64,000 nt of DNA, from the NCBI GenBank assembly GCA_023512835.1, contig CM042091.1:17191506-17255505 (forward strand), read 5' to 3'. The translations under genes were made by a program, and so were the position numbers. This document shows positions 1-12,087 of the stretch, one piece after another. The stretch is from Taxillus chinensis (taxonomy: Eukaryota; Streptophyta; Magnoliopsida; Santalales; Loranthaceae). Position 1 is the stretch's first letter; each line of letters opens with the position of its first letter. The notes under the pieces are model-generated. The model made no database searches, was not told the origin of the DNA, and saw only the letters and a program-made list of their open reading frames with translations.

Positions 1-3000
1 GCAGGCCCATCTAAATTACAAACACAAATACAGCAGCACAACACAGTAGTTATATATTTTAATATTTACATTACAGAATTTAAGAAATTAAGAATTTACA
101 TTACAGTATATATTAGTATATATAAAGCAAACAAAACTAAAAACTGACAGTTCATTATAATGATTAATGAATCACAAATTTCATCATCGGAATCGCCGAG
201 TCAGATGGAACGCCGGTCGCCGGATTGAGGCAGCCAAGCAGGGACAGTCACTGTTCAAACGGATGTCGCAGATTACCAAAGCAGCAAGCTAGCTGCGCTA
301 CATCGGAGCCACAGGAGCCAAGAGGTGGGAGGGAGGACCTGCAGGTGGGACGGCAACTGCCAGCTAGGCAAGAGGGTGGAAGGGCGGCCAACATCATCCG
401 ACACCGTGCCGTGGAGCGTGTTGGTTAGACTCTAGAGCGTGTCAGGCTGCCTATGGAGATGGAGGCGTTGCATTAGGTGTGTAGTGTAGGCTGCGCATTG
501 GGGCAGTGATAGTGTGGCATATATTGTTGGTTGCTGTTGGAGGTTAGGTCAGAAAATGAAATGTATGAGATAGGACTTGAAGTCCTAATTTTAGTCTTAC
601 AAACCTCATTTGCTTCGCCTTGGGATCAACCTCAATAGGTGTACAATACACGTGCTTACTTAGAGATGACAATGGGAAAGGTTAAACCAAATATTCACAC
701 CACATCACCCATAATAGTAATGAGTTTAGGATTGGTATAATTGAATTCAAGGTGAGTTTGGGACAAATATCTTCGATCCATTAAAGAGTTGAAATGGATT
801 CAAAACAGGAATGACCTGTTCCAAACATATATATATATATATATATGAGGCAATATAACAGATTTGCTAGGTACCCACCCTATCCCGATCCTCTAAAGCA
901 TATGCATTATGCATGGCTTGACACACACACATATATCTATATGATGGTTTGGGGAATTTGCTCCAACCAGTTTAAGTTAATTCTTGTTTTAACGTTAATT
1001 ATAGTGTATTATATATGTATATACACACATGTTGTCTTTTTTTAAACTTTAAAAATGACAATATTTTATAAATATAAACGAATTCAGCTAAACAAATTCA
1101 CCAAAATTCCAACGAGATCATAACCAACTGATTTGGCTGATTGATCGCACATGACAACCCCGAGGGCGTGGTTTCGTGCGGGGATCAACTTGGTTGAGTG
1201 CTCGTAGAAGAAAACCACGAGTACATAATAAAAAAGTGATTTGGAAATGAAGGAATAATATAGCCTTAACAAAGATTCTAACGATCCACGAGTGAGGTTT
1301 AGGGGCAGGCTGGTGCGGAATCTATATTCTAATCTCAAACGAGTGTCATTGGAATAGGGCAAGACAAATGGTCGGTCTGTGGAAATCTTTCGAGGTGAGC
1401 ATGCATATATGGGTCAGATGAGAATTTTAGCATATTTTATCCTCCTATCCAAATCTCCTTCGTTCCTTTATATATATATATATATATATATATTGAAATA
1501 TATGCGATTAACATAAAGGCCCGGTCGCGAAAAGAAATCTTCCAAGGAAAAGGTATGGCAAATTTATTTTTCGGTGCTTGGTGGATAAGGAATTGTCACA
1601 GGAAAGTATTGAATTTATCTTGGTATGCGAGTGAAAAGTTTTTTTATCTAATTGATTGTAAAAATACACAGAAAATATTCCGTAACACCCATTTGCTACA
1701 ATTACCCTTATCTATCTATAATATATAGTCGGTTGGGAATTGCCAAGTAAAGTTGGTATTTTTAATAATATTATTTTTTAAATATCACTTTTTTCATATT
1801 TTTTTAGCCCAACCAAATAAATACTTTTTTCATCTTTTACTTTTCATCCTTTTTTCTATACTTAAAATTCTTTTACCATTTTTCTACCTCGATCTGCTAT
1901 CGAGTATCCACTTGCTTTGATTGATCTTTGACTTCAAGTGGCCTGACAATGAGTTTCAGAGATGCTCCTACAAGACAACATATTACACTTTTAGTACCCA
2001 AAAGAATAAGTAGGGAGAAAAAGAGCACGTGCGAATATAGTTTGAATGGAAGTACTAAAGGACTCCTTTATATTTTTGTGTAGGGTTGTAAATGAATTAG
2101 GTAATTAGGTATTCATAAATATTTTCAATTCATACAAGTTTATTTAGGTTTGTTGGTCAAGAAATAATATTATCCATAAAGATATTTTATTTGCGAATAT
2201 AATTATAATATTTGTTAATGTTATTAATAAATATTTACAAATAATTTATGAAAATAGATGATTAATAAATTAATTATTATATATAAAAATTATTTTTATT
2301 AAATATGATTTATTATAAAGATATATTTTAATTATTATTATTTTATTATTAAGTATGTATAATAATTATTTAAATATATTAAACAATGATAATGTAACTT
2401 AATGATTAAGTCATTGAATTTTGCAGTTTGTATATATATTATAGTTTAAGATTTGTGTTTAATTGAATTTGTTAATAAATAGTGTTTTGAACATTTTATT
2501 ATTGAGTTGGGTTCATTTATCTTAATAAATAGTTTTAATAATTATTATATATAATTAGGCATATCAATTAAGAAGAGATGAAAAACTAAAGCTTCGCACA
2601 ATATTATTATATCCTTCCTTAGCCAATAAAAATGTTTATATTTTACGATTTACAACTATATAATAAGGTTAATTAAGCAAACAAAAAGTAAAAGTCCCAA
2701 ATTATTCCTAACGCTAGAAATTACAAAATACATAACTACCATGAAAAAACATGGATACCATTTATCTGAGGTTGCAATGAAGTCTATTTCGATGAAGGAT
2801 AAGTTGTATGGAACTAATTTGCTTGGGATTGGAGTTAAGTATGATGAGAAGAAAGAGTATTATTCGTAGTCTATAATATTAAATGACAAAAAATGTGGCT
2901 TATATTTGTATATTTGTTATATTCTTTGAGGTTATAAATGATTGACTGCATATAGCATTAACAAGCTATGATCAGCCCTGTTATCTTATTTCCCTTGCCG

Positions 3001-3512
3001 CGAATGCTCGAGGAATATATATTTGTCGAACGTGGCTGAAAATTAATACACGCTATGTCATAATAACACGCAATTGATTGAAATAACAAAACATTTAAAT
3101 TGATTCGATTCAAAAAATAATTGTATTATAAAAAAATAAAGTTTTATTCTATACATTAATGCTAAAAAATATAATAATATGCTAAAAATATAATGATATA
3201 TTAAAAAATACAATAATCTACTAAAAATCAAGATTTAGCGGTGAAAGAATGCGCTTTTTTAAAATTAGAGAGCGGCAAACCCCATGCAGGAGTTTGGATG
3301 CTGTAGCTTTCGTCAATACCTACAAATAAAAAAATTAGCCCAAAATAATTTATTGTATGCAAAAATATGGTTATTTAAAGATTCCACCTAAAATTATAGT
3401 CCATCGAAAATAGCTATAGTTCACAAAATCCAAAAATCTCATAGGTAAGAGATGATTTAATTCAATTTGATGATTTGGTTCGAGAAATAGCAGCTTTTCC
3501 TGAACCATAAAT
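1..3512. other. AT-rich intergenic sequence, no gene recognised
   Basis: No conserved protein is visible on either strand. A more GC-rich patch at about 190-480 has only short ORFs that I do not recognise. Short TA microsatellites lie near 827-846 and 1470-1492. A 42-codon ORF at 2741-2869 is unrecognised and has no exon context. At 2082 the sequence TAGGGTTGTAAATGAAT resembles the outer end of the hAT-like element at 3513, so 2082 to about 2560 may be a decayed relative, but I cannot find its other end. Confidence 0.6.
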
Positions 3513-4568
3513 TAGGGCTGTAAACGAACTGAACATTCATGAACAAACTCGTGTTCGATTCGATAAAAGATCGTTCATATTCGTTCGTTTAAAAAAGGTA
3601 TTGTTCGTGAACAAAGTTTTTTTTGTTCGCGAACATAAACGAACGAGCTCGAACAAGGTAGTGTTCGGCTCGTTTGTGTTCACGAACATTGTTCGTGAAC
3701 ATCGTTCATGAACACATGTTCACAAACATACATTCGTAATTATTGTTAGCGAACATACTATTGTAACCATCGTTCACGAACTTACGTTCGCGAATATTGT
3801 TCGTGAATATATACTCGTGAGTCGTGAACATGTATTAATTATTTATTTATCAAATTTTTTATATAAAAAAATTAAATTAATATTCATCGGCAGTCGACAC
3901 GCTTAGCTGTCAATGTTGAAAAACCTAATCTACAACCTCCACGCTTTCATCTTCTGTCTCCTGTCGGTTTCACGCAGTGCTAGTACAGCCCACACTCTTC
4001 TCTTCAATACAACCAGTCAACCATTAATCACCATTAGTCAGGCATTAATCAGGCATCAAGTCATCAACGCATCAACGTCTTTCAATATTTTCTTGAAAGT
4101 TAAAATCCATCAATGGTAAATATTTATTTATGTTCTTATTTCTTAGTTATTTTATATGAATTAATTTTATAGTTATTTATTGTTTGGTATTGAATCGTTT
4201 TCATGTAAAATTTTTAGAAGTGATGTTAATGTTACGTACGTGTATGTTTATCTCTCAAAATCGTCATATCAACTCGCTTCATCACCATGAAGTTCTCGTC
4301 TCTGTTTTGTCATCGATGATGTCGATTTACACTCACCTATCATTGATCTGCACCTATCCGCCATGGATATACAGATTCTACACCTATCTTCCATGGATCT
4401 ACACTTATCCGCCATGGATCTACACCGAAATCATCAATCTGCACCTCATGTTATCGATATATATTATTCAACATTTTTTATATGTAAAAATATTTCAAAT
4501 AATGTTTTAAACACTATAAAATAATTCGCACACCATTATTCTGTGTTCTCCACGAGGACCACGACTCC
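3513..4568 (+). repeat. Left inverted arm of the hAT-like element
   Basis: This is the inverted copy of 6799-7855. The outer 330 bp are packed with the 10-bp palindrome GTTCrYGAAC, for example at 3603, 3625, 3678, 3691, 3704 and 3772. Such subterminal repeats are typical transposase-binding sites in hAT elements; that role here is inference. The inner part contains tandem CCATGGATCTACAC-like motifs around 4350-4430. A 108-codon ORF at 4184-4510 is repeated without change in the other arm. It is low-complexity and probably not a gene. Confidence 0.85.
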
Positions 4569-4616
4569 AGCGTTCACTTCTGGCTCCGTGCCTCCGACCG
4601 GATCTGCTTTCTACGG

Positions 4617-4703
4617 CTTCAGCACGGCCGACTTGCCATCTCCTGCTTCAGCACGGTCGACTTGCCATCTCCGACTTCAGCACGGTCGACTTGCCATCTC
4701 CGG
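4617..4703. repeat. Three tandem 29-bp GC-rich repeats
   Basis: Three head-to-tail copies begin CTTCAGCACGG at 4617, 4646 and 4675, an exact 29-bp period with one or two substitutions. They lie just inside the left arm, downstream of the transposase fragment. Their base composition is much richer in GC than the surrounding sequence. No function can be assigned. Confidence 0.8.
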
Positions 4704-4831
4704 CGAGCCTATCTCCTTTTGGGCGATTGGCTTCAGTTCTACTTGACCCGGTCAACAAATTCAATACATGGTTGTAACGGGTCACTATATTGGGAAAGAT
4801 TGGAAGTTATATAAAAGAGTTTTGAGTCAAT

Positions 4832-4948
4832 TTCCATAAATCAGTTGTGATACTAATTCGTTTAATCTCTTGCAATAATTCGTTTAAAAGAGTTGACCAG
4901 ACTTCCATAAATCAGTTGTGATACTAATTTGTTTAATCTCTTGCAATT
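4832..4948 (-). repeat. 71-bp tandem duplication at the broken end of the transposase
   Basis: The block starting TTCCATAAATCAGTTGTG occurs at 4832 and again at 4903, a period of 71 bp. On the minus strand both copies encode the same QEIK-x-ISITTDLWK stretch of a hAT transposase. The conserved coding segment was therefore duplicated at the point where the transposase ORF ends, after which the reading frame is lost. Confidence 0.75.
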
Positions 4949-5534
4949 CACTCATCAACCTTTTTTTTTCCAACTCATAACTTGTAAAACAATCTTGTTT
5001 TGCTGATGTTCGTGAGATTTTGTGATAATGTGGAGTGACAGTTCTCATAAACACATTAAACAACTCATACTCCACAAAATTAAACGGTAACTCATGAACC
5101 ATAAGCATATGAGAAAAAACTTCCTTTACTCTCGCTTGATCATACCTGAAGTTTTGAACTATATTTGCACCTCCAACTTCAGTTTGACCTGAGTTAACAA
5201 CAAGTTGAAGTTGACCCTTTCCTATAGCGACTTTTCGAGCAGCACAAGTCTTTATATGTCTCAATAATTGTGTAGTAGTGCCGGTTCGATGCATAGTAAG
5301 ATCCTCTTTGCAATGATTACACTTTGCCTTCTTAGTATCATTTGGAAGAGTTACCAGAGTAAAGTCTTCCCAAACTTTGGAAATTGTCTTTCTTTTCTTC
5401 TTCCCAAATGGGTTTTCTTCATCTATCTCTTGGATCTCTTCTTGCTCTTGAGTTTCAGGCGCAACATTATCCTCTAATTGCACATCATTGCTATCTATGT
5501 TGCTGGAAGATGGCACACCACTTATGCTGGCCTA
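4884..5534 (-). pseudogene. Truncated hAT transposase, BED zinc-finger part
   Basis: The 210-codon ORF (5516 to 4884) has an acidic N-terminal tail, a basic KKKRK stretch (residues 39-43) and a BED-type zinc finger. In the finger, C66, C69, H87 and C91 are the metal ligands. The ORF then reaches the conserved TTDLWKS motif, whose aspartate is the first catalytic acidic residue of hAT transposases. The rest of the RNase H-like core and the C-terminal dimerisation domain are missing, so it cannot encode an active transposase. The exon probably continues upstream to an acceptor near 5534, as the reading frame extends through ASISG before the T-rich ATTATAG site. The DNA-binding part is intact, so a truncated binding protein is conceivable but unproven. 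Confidence 0.75.
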
Positions 5535-6798
5535 TAATCAAATACATATAAAATTAATAACTAATAATATCACATCTCATTACAACATGAACATAAAAAC
5601 AATAAAAATGATTAGACAACAAAAATCATGAAAATACAATTTCTTATTAAAAAAAGTGAACACTGCTCATCTGTTATGGATTCTTGACTGTAACTAAATG
5701 CATATAAAAAATAGTATTCACTTTCACTGCAGCATCAATATGAAAAACAGATAACATGAATAACTTATACTTATACACAATCAACTAAAAACAAAGTTTG
5801 TATAAGTCAAATTGGTCAACCATCAATATCAAAACATAAAGATTTCAAATTGCATCTTATATATGTCCATTTTCAGATCTGCATTTAACTGGAAAACACA
5901 ATACGAAAGAAGGTTGAATAGAAACATAAAACTATATCATAACAACCCATTATTAGTCCACTGGACTTTACATATTTTCTAGTGGTGGGACTCTAGCCGA
6001 ACAGCAGTCCCTACACTCCAAATCATATCATAATTCTAAATATAGTGAGAGAGAACCCACTTAGGTTTGAAAGAGGGAGAGCCAGCTAAATCAAAGAGGG
6101 TATTTGGAGGATTTAATTTTTGTTATCAAAAAAGGAACAACATAAGCATGTTCAAATATAATTTATAATCAATATATTTTTTAACAAAAGACCAAAAGAA
6201 AGAAAGAAAACATATCCGAGCTCCCCCAGACTGCTGCAAAGCTTAGAGTTTCACTGACATGGCAACATCTCAACATTGTAATCATAAAAAAACTTGATTT
6301 CATTAGATGTGTTTGATTAAATAATAATGACAAATAAATAAAATTATTGAATAAAGGCAGCATCCAAACAAGAAAAGGCCGGTGGTGACTAACTGTGAGG
6401 GTGGAATATATTTAGTAAATTTTTAGTCTCATACGATTGGGGACTGGGGAGCTAGTCCAACATCAAACAAGCAAATCATATTAAAAACAAATAGATTATA
6501 AAACAAACAAAGACACCAGACAAACAGATCATACGTTTGGTCGTTCATCAGACTTTAGAAACAAACAGATTATATTTTATTAAATAACAATAAAAGAATG
6601 AATAATGATGAAAGAGAGACACCAGACACGCCTCAGGGAGCACATCAGCAAACTTACAGTCCAAAGGAACGAAGCTGTCTGGCAACCCTATCCATGCCAG
6701 AGACAGTAGATCGGGCAGGCTCAAGGAAGGCCGAGGAGCAAGGGGTTGGGTGGCAGTCGGCAGAGGAAGAGAGAGGCAAAAGAGAGGGAAGGGTGGGT

Positions 6799-7855
6799 GG
6801 GAGTCGTGGTCCTCGTGGAGAACACAGAATAATGGTGTGCGAATTATTTTATAGTGTTTAAAACATTATTTGAAATATTTTTACATATAAAAAATGTTGA
6901 ATAATATATATCGATAACATGAGGTGCAGATTGATGATTTCGGTGTAGATCCATGGCGGATAAGTGTAGATCCATGGAAGATAGGTGTAGAATCTGTAGA
7001 TCCATGGCGGATAGGTGCAGATCAATGACAGGTGAGTGTAAATCGACATCATCGATGACAAAACAGAGACGAGAACTTCATGGTGATGAAGCGAGTTGAT
7101 ATGACGATTTTGAGAGATAAACATACATGTACGTAACATTAACATCACTTCTAAAAATTTTACATGAAAACGATTCAATACCAAACAATAAATAACTATA
7201 AAATTAATTCATATAAAATAACTAAGAAATAAGAACATAAATAAATATTTACCATTGATGGATTTTAACTTTCAAGAAAATATTGAAAGACGTTGATGCG
7301 TTGATGACTTGATGCCTGATTAATGCCTGACTAATGGTGATTAATGGTTTACTGGTTGTATTGAAGAGAAGAGTGTGGGCTGTACTAGCACTGCGTGAAA
7401 CCGACAGGAGACAGAAGATGAAAGCATGGAGGTTGTAGATTAGGTTTTTCAACATTGACAGCTAAGCGTGTCGACTGCCGATGAATATTAATTTAATTTT
7501 TTTATATAAAAAATTTGATAAATAAATAATTAATACATGTTCACGACTCACGAGTATATATTCACGAACAATATTCGCGAACGTAAGTTCGTGAACAATG
7601 GTTACAAACGTATGTTCGCGAACAATGATTACGAACGTATGTTCGTGAACATGTGTTCATGAACGATGTTCACGAACAATGTTCGTGAACACAAACGAGC
7701 CGAACACTACCTTGTTCGAGCTCGTTCGTTTATGTTCGCGAACAAAAAAAACTTTGTTCACGAACAATACCTTTTTTAAACGAACAAATATGAACGATCT
7801 TTTATCGAATCGAACACGAGTTTGTTCATGAATGTTCAGTTCGTTTACAGCCCTA
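6799..7855 (-). repeat. Right inverted arm of the hAT-like element
   Basis: This is the reverse complement of 3513-4568, about 99% identical by eye. Most differences fall in the subterminal palindrome zone. There the right arm keeps intact CpG-containing palindromes, and the left arm has TpG/CpA or other changes (for example GTTAGC against GTTCGC). The left arm therefore looks the more decayed of the two. Confidence 0.85.
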
Positions 7856-10800
7856 GGATGGACCCTTCCATAATGATTGCTTGCGTGACAGCTGCTACCA
7901 CTTCTGGTGGACCCTTGTTCTCCATCTATTAATTTCAGTTTCACGTTGAGTTTCCTTTTTTAAGTATAAAGTTGAGCCATCAATTCAAATTTGGATTTCA
8001 GTGACACCAATTTTGTTAGCCTTTTCGAAACTAGGAATTTTTTTGCATCAGTTGTACCTTCGTGCTCTTATGTTTTAATTAGTCATCAATTACTGTAAGG
8101 ATATAAAGACATCCTTCGTAGCACTACAGCTATAATTATAACTTCAAAATTTTAATTTGTATCAGGGGGTGTGTCTTGTCTGTCTTCGTCCTATAGCGGA
8201 TAAGCGGAGGGAGGCTTTATCCGCCCGCACCGCTACCGACTTTTATTGATTTCTCTTTTAAGATAATCTTGCCTTTTAGAGGTTCCACGAATGAAGTAGT
8301 TGATAGAAGTAATTCGGGTCCTATCGGAGACGGAATCAACCTATTACCGCATCCTGTCCGCGCTTAGGCAGTAGATTAAATTTTAAGATTGTATCTCGTT
8401 CCATATATAAACGCGATAGGATATACCGTTCTTTAATGTGTCTGCGAATAAGGTTCGATTTGTCCACATCTTGTTATCGCTTTTTATTTGATCTGTCCAT
8501 ATCAATAATTTTGGCTTAAATCAAATTTCTACATCATTTTTAACCAAAAAATTATTAAAAATAATTTAATTTTATAATAATAAATATCATTCAAAAATAT
8601 CAAAAATCATAAATAATAGTTAAATAATAATATTTAAAATATTATAAAATTATAAATAAACATTATTAAAATTAAGTTAGGCGGGGCGGGGTATCCCACT
8701 ACCTATTACCACTTCCCGTCTCCGCCTGGGGCGAAGTGTCAAGTTTAAAAATCGCACTCCGCTCTTGCTTGGGCGGGGTAACCCGTCCTGCATAGCGTGG
8801 GACAGAGCGGATAGCAGGCGGGGTAGCAGGGGCGACTATCCGTTGCCCACCCCTACAATGAGGTACAAAGATAACAATCTGATCATCATTCTTTCAATCA
8901 ATGATGACACAAATTGTTTTGGCATACACCATCCAATAAACTCACAAAAGCATAGTACAACTTATTCTTGTAATTCAATGAATTTGATATTTTTACCACA
9001 ATGACATCTTTTATTTAAATATTTCAGGCCAATACCAATAATATAATTATTATTTCACTGTGACATCTAATCTGATATTTTAACGATGGCTTTTCTCCCA
9101 AAGCAAAATCAAAATCAACATGTTGGAGGGGGCTCCTATAATTAGCATATTAACTAGCACCAAAGCAAAATTAATGCCGGCCCTGATGGCTAGCAGGCAA
9201 CTAAGGCACATGCATTGAGCCCCCAAAGTTTAGCCCAAAATGGGGGCTCCATTTTTAGCACATTCCTTTTGTGTTTTTTTCATTTGCTCCCTATGGGGCT
9301 TTATGCATGTCCAACCAATGAGAGATGACACTGCAGCAAAGGTAGGGATAGGGTCTATGACGTGGAGGACCTTGGCGAACTTAATTCAAGTGGATTCTCC
9401 ACATGTTTTGTATGGTTGACGTTACTAACAAGAGCAACAAGCTCAATCTTCATGGGTCCTCGACAGAAAAACATATTTATCTTGTGTCCAACTTGAGGGT
9501 CCACATCATTATTTTAAAAAAAATTATTTTATTAAATGTGTTTATGCATATTTATAAATATAGTATACAATGCATAATTTAATGTCATGCTAATATGCAC
9601 ATAATCTACACTGCATCATCATCGCCATCACTCCTTCAACCCACTATCGCCTGCCTTGACATCGATACTCAACAGCCCGGCCGGCCGGCCACCAACTCAA
9701 AGGTTTACTGTTGATATCCATGCAATGTTGACGGTAGGCTAATGCCCCCGCATCTCCTCTCTTCCTCTCTAGACTCCACACCTGATGCCTCGCTAGCTGT
9801 CTGTTGCTGGTTGCTAATGGACATTTCTCCTCTGGCTCGCTCTATTAGGGTTTCATTTTAATCATCATCTTGGGGCCTCTAAATCTCAAAGCTGGACCTA
9901 ACCAAACGAAGGGGGTTCCTACAATTTCAATGATAATTCATATGTTGTGTGACGTGGCACTAGAGCAAAATGTAAGGGGGTTCCTATAATTTACAACCAG
10001 CGACAGAGCACCGGGTCTTGTGCGTTCAAAGCAATGCAAAGCAGATTCACCCATAAGTTGGACTTTTGTTTCCTGTGAAAGTAATGAATATTTTTTCCCC
10101 TTTCTATGGTAAATTATTCAATCAATTAATTGAACCAAAAACAAAAACAAGCTGAGCAAACAAATGGGAAACCCTGTAAGTCATGAATTTGTCAACATTC
10201 TCTTTTGAGGTTGTTTCCTCTAACCTGTTAAATGTTTTTCCCTGGTTCTAAACGGGGTTCTAATGCCGCCACATCCTGCAATTTGGCGCTTAGTTCATGG
10301 ACGGGCTGTTGTTCACCTTGTCTTGCTCACATTTTTACTTTTTCAGGTCTGTCATGTACATCTTAATATTATCTTTATCTGTTCTCATAGGCTATAGCAC
10401 ATCCCTATACATGGTTGGGCTAGAATTTCAGGAATGTATGCCACTATGCCAGTAGGAAGAAATTATTTACTGCACTGGGGTGTTCTTTTACCTTCTTCGC
10501 GCGCTGTTGTGTGGTTCTTTTGCTTTCCTTTACTATTTGTCTTGTTATTTCTTCGTACTCGATTCTTGTTGAAATAACACCATTTTTATAGAGTCGGTAA
10601 CTATTATGATGGGAATACAACTCTACATGGGTAGGTTCCACGTGAAATGACAAAATAGCCCACAAGGTGATATGGATCAACACTAACATAGTGAATAATC
10701 ATAACAAATAACTTCCAACAGCTCTCACTTATTATTTGTTTGAATGCTAACAAATAATTTCATTATTGATTGCAGTTCTTGTAATTCTCTATTATCCAGA

Positions 10801-11401
10801 AACGCGCGGATGCCCGCCAATTTATGAAATTATTACTCCACCTTGATCTTGGTGTTGGTAAGGCACCTGACCTGACCTTGACTTCTCATAATTAATGAGC
10901 TGCATGATCTCATTTTGGTTGTGAGTGGTTGTGTTTCCATTATTTTAAATCATTCTTATACGCGACCATGAATTGCCTTGCCCTTAAGGGAAATTTGTTT
11001 TATGCGTACATAGATAATTAATTAACTAGATAGGCTTTTCTAGTGGTCATATGGCTTATTTCGAGTGTTTACCTTTTTTTTATATATTCTGTATTTTATC
11101 GTACTTCATTTTTACTCAGCATATGAGGACCTTGTTACTCTGTAGATGGCTTCAGTGAATTAGTTAGAGGACAAGTTGTAGGATACTATTTTTTATTATT
11201 ATTTAATACATATGATGGGAGAATGCCTTTTTTTAGTGTTACAATTTCAAGTTAAAAGGAACATTAAAAATGATTTTTTTTACTGGAGCTTTTGGTTAGC
11301 TTTTTTGCTGCTATTTCTATGGTTCAGGTTTTCATCTTCTTTTTTTGTTGTGACTTTGTAGATGGGTGGAAATCTGTTTATCCTCGAATCCATGATGTTC
11401 T
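7856..11401. other. Intergenic, no gene recognised
   Basis: No protein with recognisable motifs is seen. The stretch 9100-9990 has scattered GC-richer pieces, including a GGCCGGCCGGCC run near 9678, and direct repeats of a gggggctcctataatt-like phrase at about 9127, 9910 and 9966. These look like old repeats. The ORF at 10444-10689 on the minus strand has no family resemblance that I can see. Confidence 0.5.
8164..8858. mobile_element. Possible small DNA element with GC-rich ends
   Basis: Both ends are GC-rich and share GCGGATA/TATCCGC motifs in opposite orientation, with an AT-rich middle. The right end reads GTTGCCCACCCCTA and the left begins AGGGGGTGTG. This is the layout of a hAT-type MITE, but the terminal repeats are too degraded to prove it and I see no target-site duplication. 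Confidence 0.35.
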
Positions 11402-11560
11402 TTTAACATGAAAAATAGTAAGAAATTTTCCCTCTCTAGGTTTTATTGTCCATCGGCTGCATTTCAATTTTACAAATAATTGAAAGTGTTTTTTTACATG
11501 TTTGATATTCGACAATCCAAAATGCTTCATCAGACACGGAAATGTAAAATAAAAACGTAA

Positions 11561-11566
<6 letters not shown>

Positions 11567-11624
<58 letters not shown>

Positions 11625-11713
11625 CACACACACACCGCCATCGCTACAAGGTCAGATCTGGGCCTAGAAAATCACCGGCGACAATGGGGACAAAAAATAC
11701 CAAATAAAATCCC

Positions 11714-11745
<32 letters not shown>

Positions 11746-11899
11746 TTATTTTAACATACCATAAAAATCACTGGAACCTCGTACCGCCATCGCTGCAAAG
11801 TCAGATCTGGGACTAGAAAACTGACGACCATGGGGACAAAAAATCCCAAATAAAATCGTACATATATATATATATATACACACGTATATATTCAGCCTG

Positions 11900-11945
<46 letters not shown>
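11567..11945. repeat. TA and CA microsatellites
   Basis: There is a TA tract at about 11567-11614 followed at once by AC repeats to about 11635. Further TA tracts lie at about 11720-11745 and 11902-11945. They fall upstream of the hairpin at 12001. The matching part of unit 2 has much shorter tracts, so these expanded after the duplication. Confidence 0.9.
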
Positions 11946-11947
<2 letters not shown>

Positions 11948-12000
11948 ACATCACATTAAAAACTGCAGAAACAAAATATTAGCCGCAGTAACTTATGAAA

Positions 12001-12087
12001 GCCACAGGTATGGAAGGGATTGGAAAGAGTTGGTATGTAATTAATCATCATATTGCTGACTCTTTCCAACTCTCCCATACCCGTGAC
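12001..12087 (+). ncRNA. Candidate MIR482/2118-like precursor, copy 1
   Basis: The 5' arm (12001-12030) and 3' arm (12059-12087) pair almost throughout around a 28-nt loop. The 3' arm contains TCTTTCCAACTCTCCCATAC. This matches the miR482 consensus except for one substitution and one missing base. Known miR482/2118 species are 22 nt, are antisense to the P-loop codons of NB-LRR resistance genes, and trigger phased secondary siRNAs. The 5' arm translates as GMEGIGKS, close to the P-loop GMGGIGKT, as expected if the precursor arose from an inverted piece of an NB-LRR gene. Because of the missing base, the canonical 3'-arm product would be 21 nt and its partner 22 nt. Expression cannot be judged from sequence. 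Confidence 0.6.

Larger units (their letters stand above)
3513..7855. mobile_element. hAT-like DNA element with 1.06-kb inverted arms
   Basis: The element starts TAGGGCTGTAAACGAAC at 3513 and ends with the reverse complement at 7855. Inward from these ends the two arms stay inverted copies for about 1,056 bp, so only about 2.2 kb is single-copy. The interior holds a truncated BED-finger hAT transposase on the minus strand. TAGGG-type ends and a BED transposase fit the hAT superfamily, but such long inverted arms are unusual for hAT and resemble a foldback element. The 8-bp flanks, CCATAAAT and GGATGGAC, do not match, so there is no clear target-site duplication. The structure could have arisen by rearrangement of two elements rather than one clean insertion. 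Confidence 0.75.

Noticed and set aside
3603..3800. Regular short repeats considered as a CRISPR array or satellite
   Set aside because: This is a plant genome, the repeats are 10-bp palindromes with no unique spacers, and they are mirrored at the other end of a transposon.
4184..4510. 108-codon ORF repeated identically at 6858-7184
   Set aside because: Identity follows from the inverted arms. The protein is low-complexity with repeated YPPWIYT-type units and has no family resemblance.
3505..7863. 8-bp target-site duplication for the long-armed hAT-like element
   Set aside because: CCATAAAT and GGATGGAC do not match in any register I tried.
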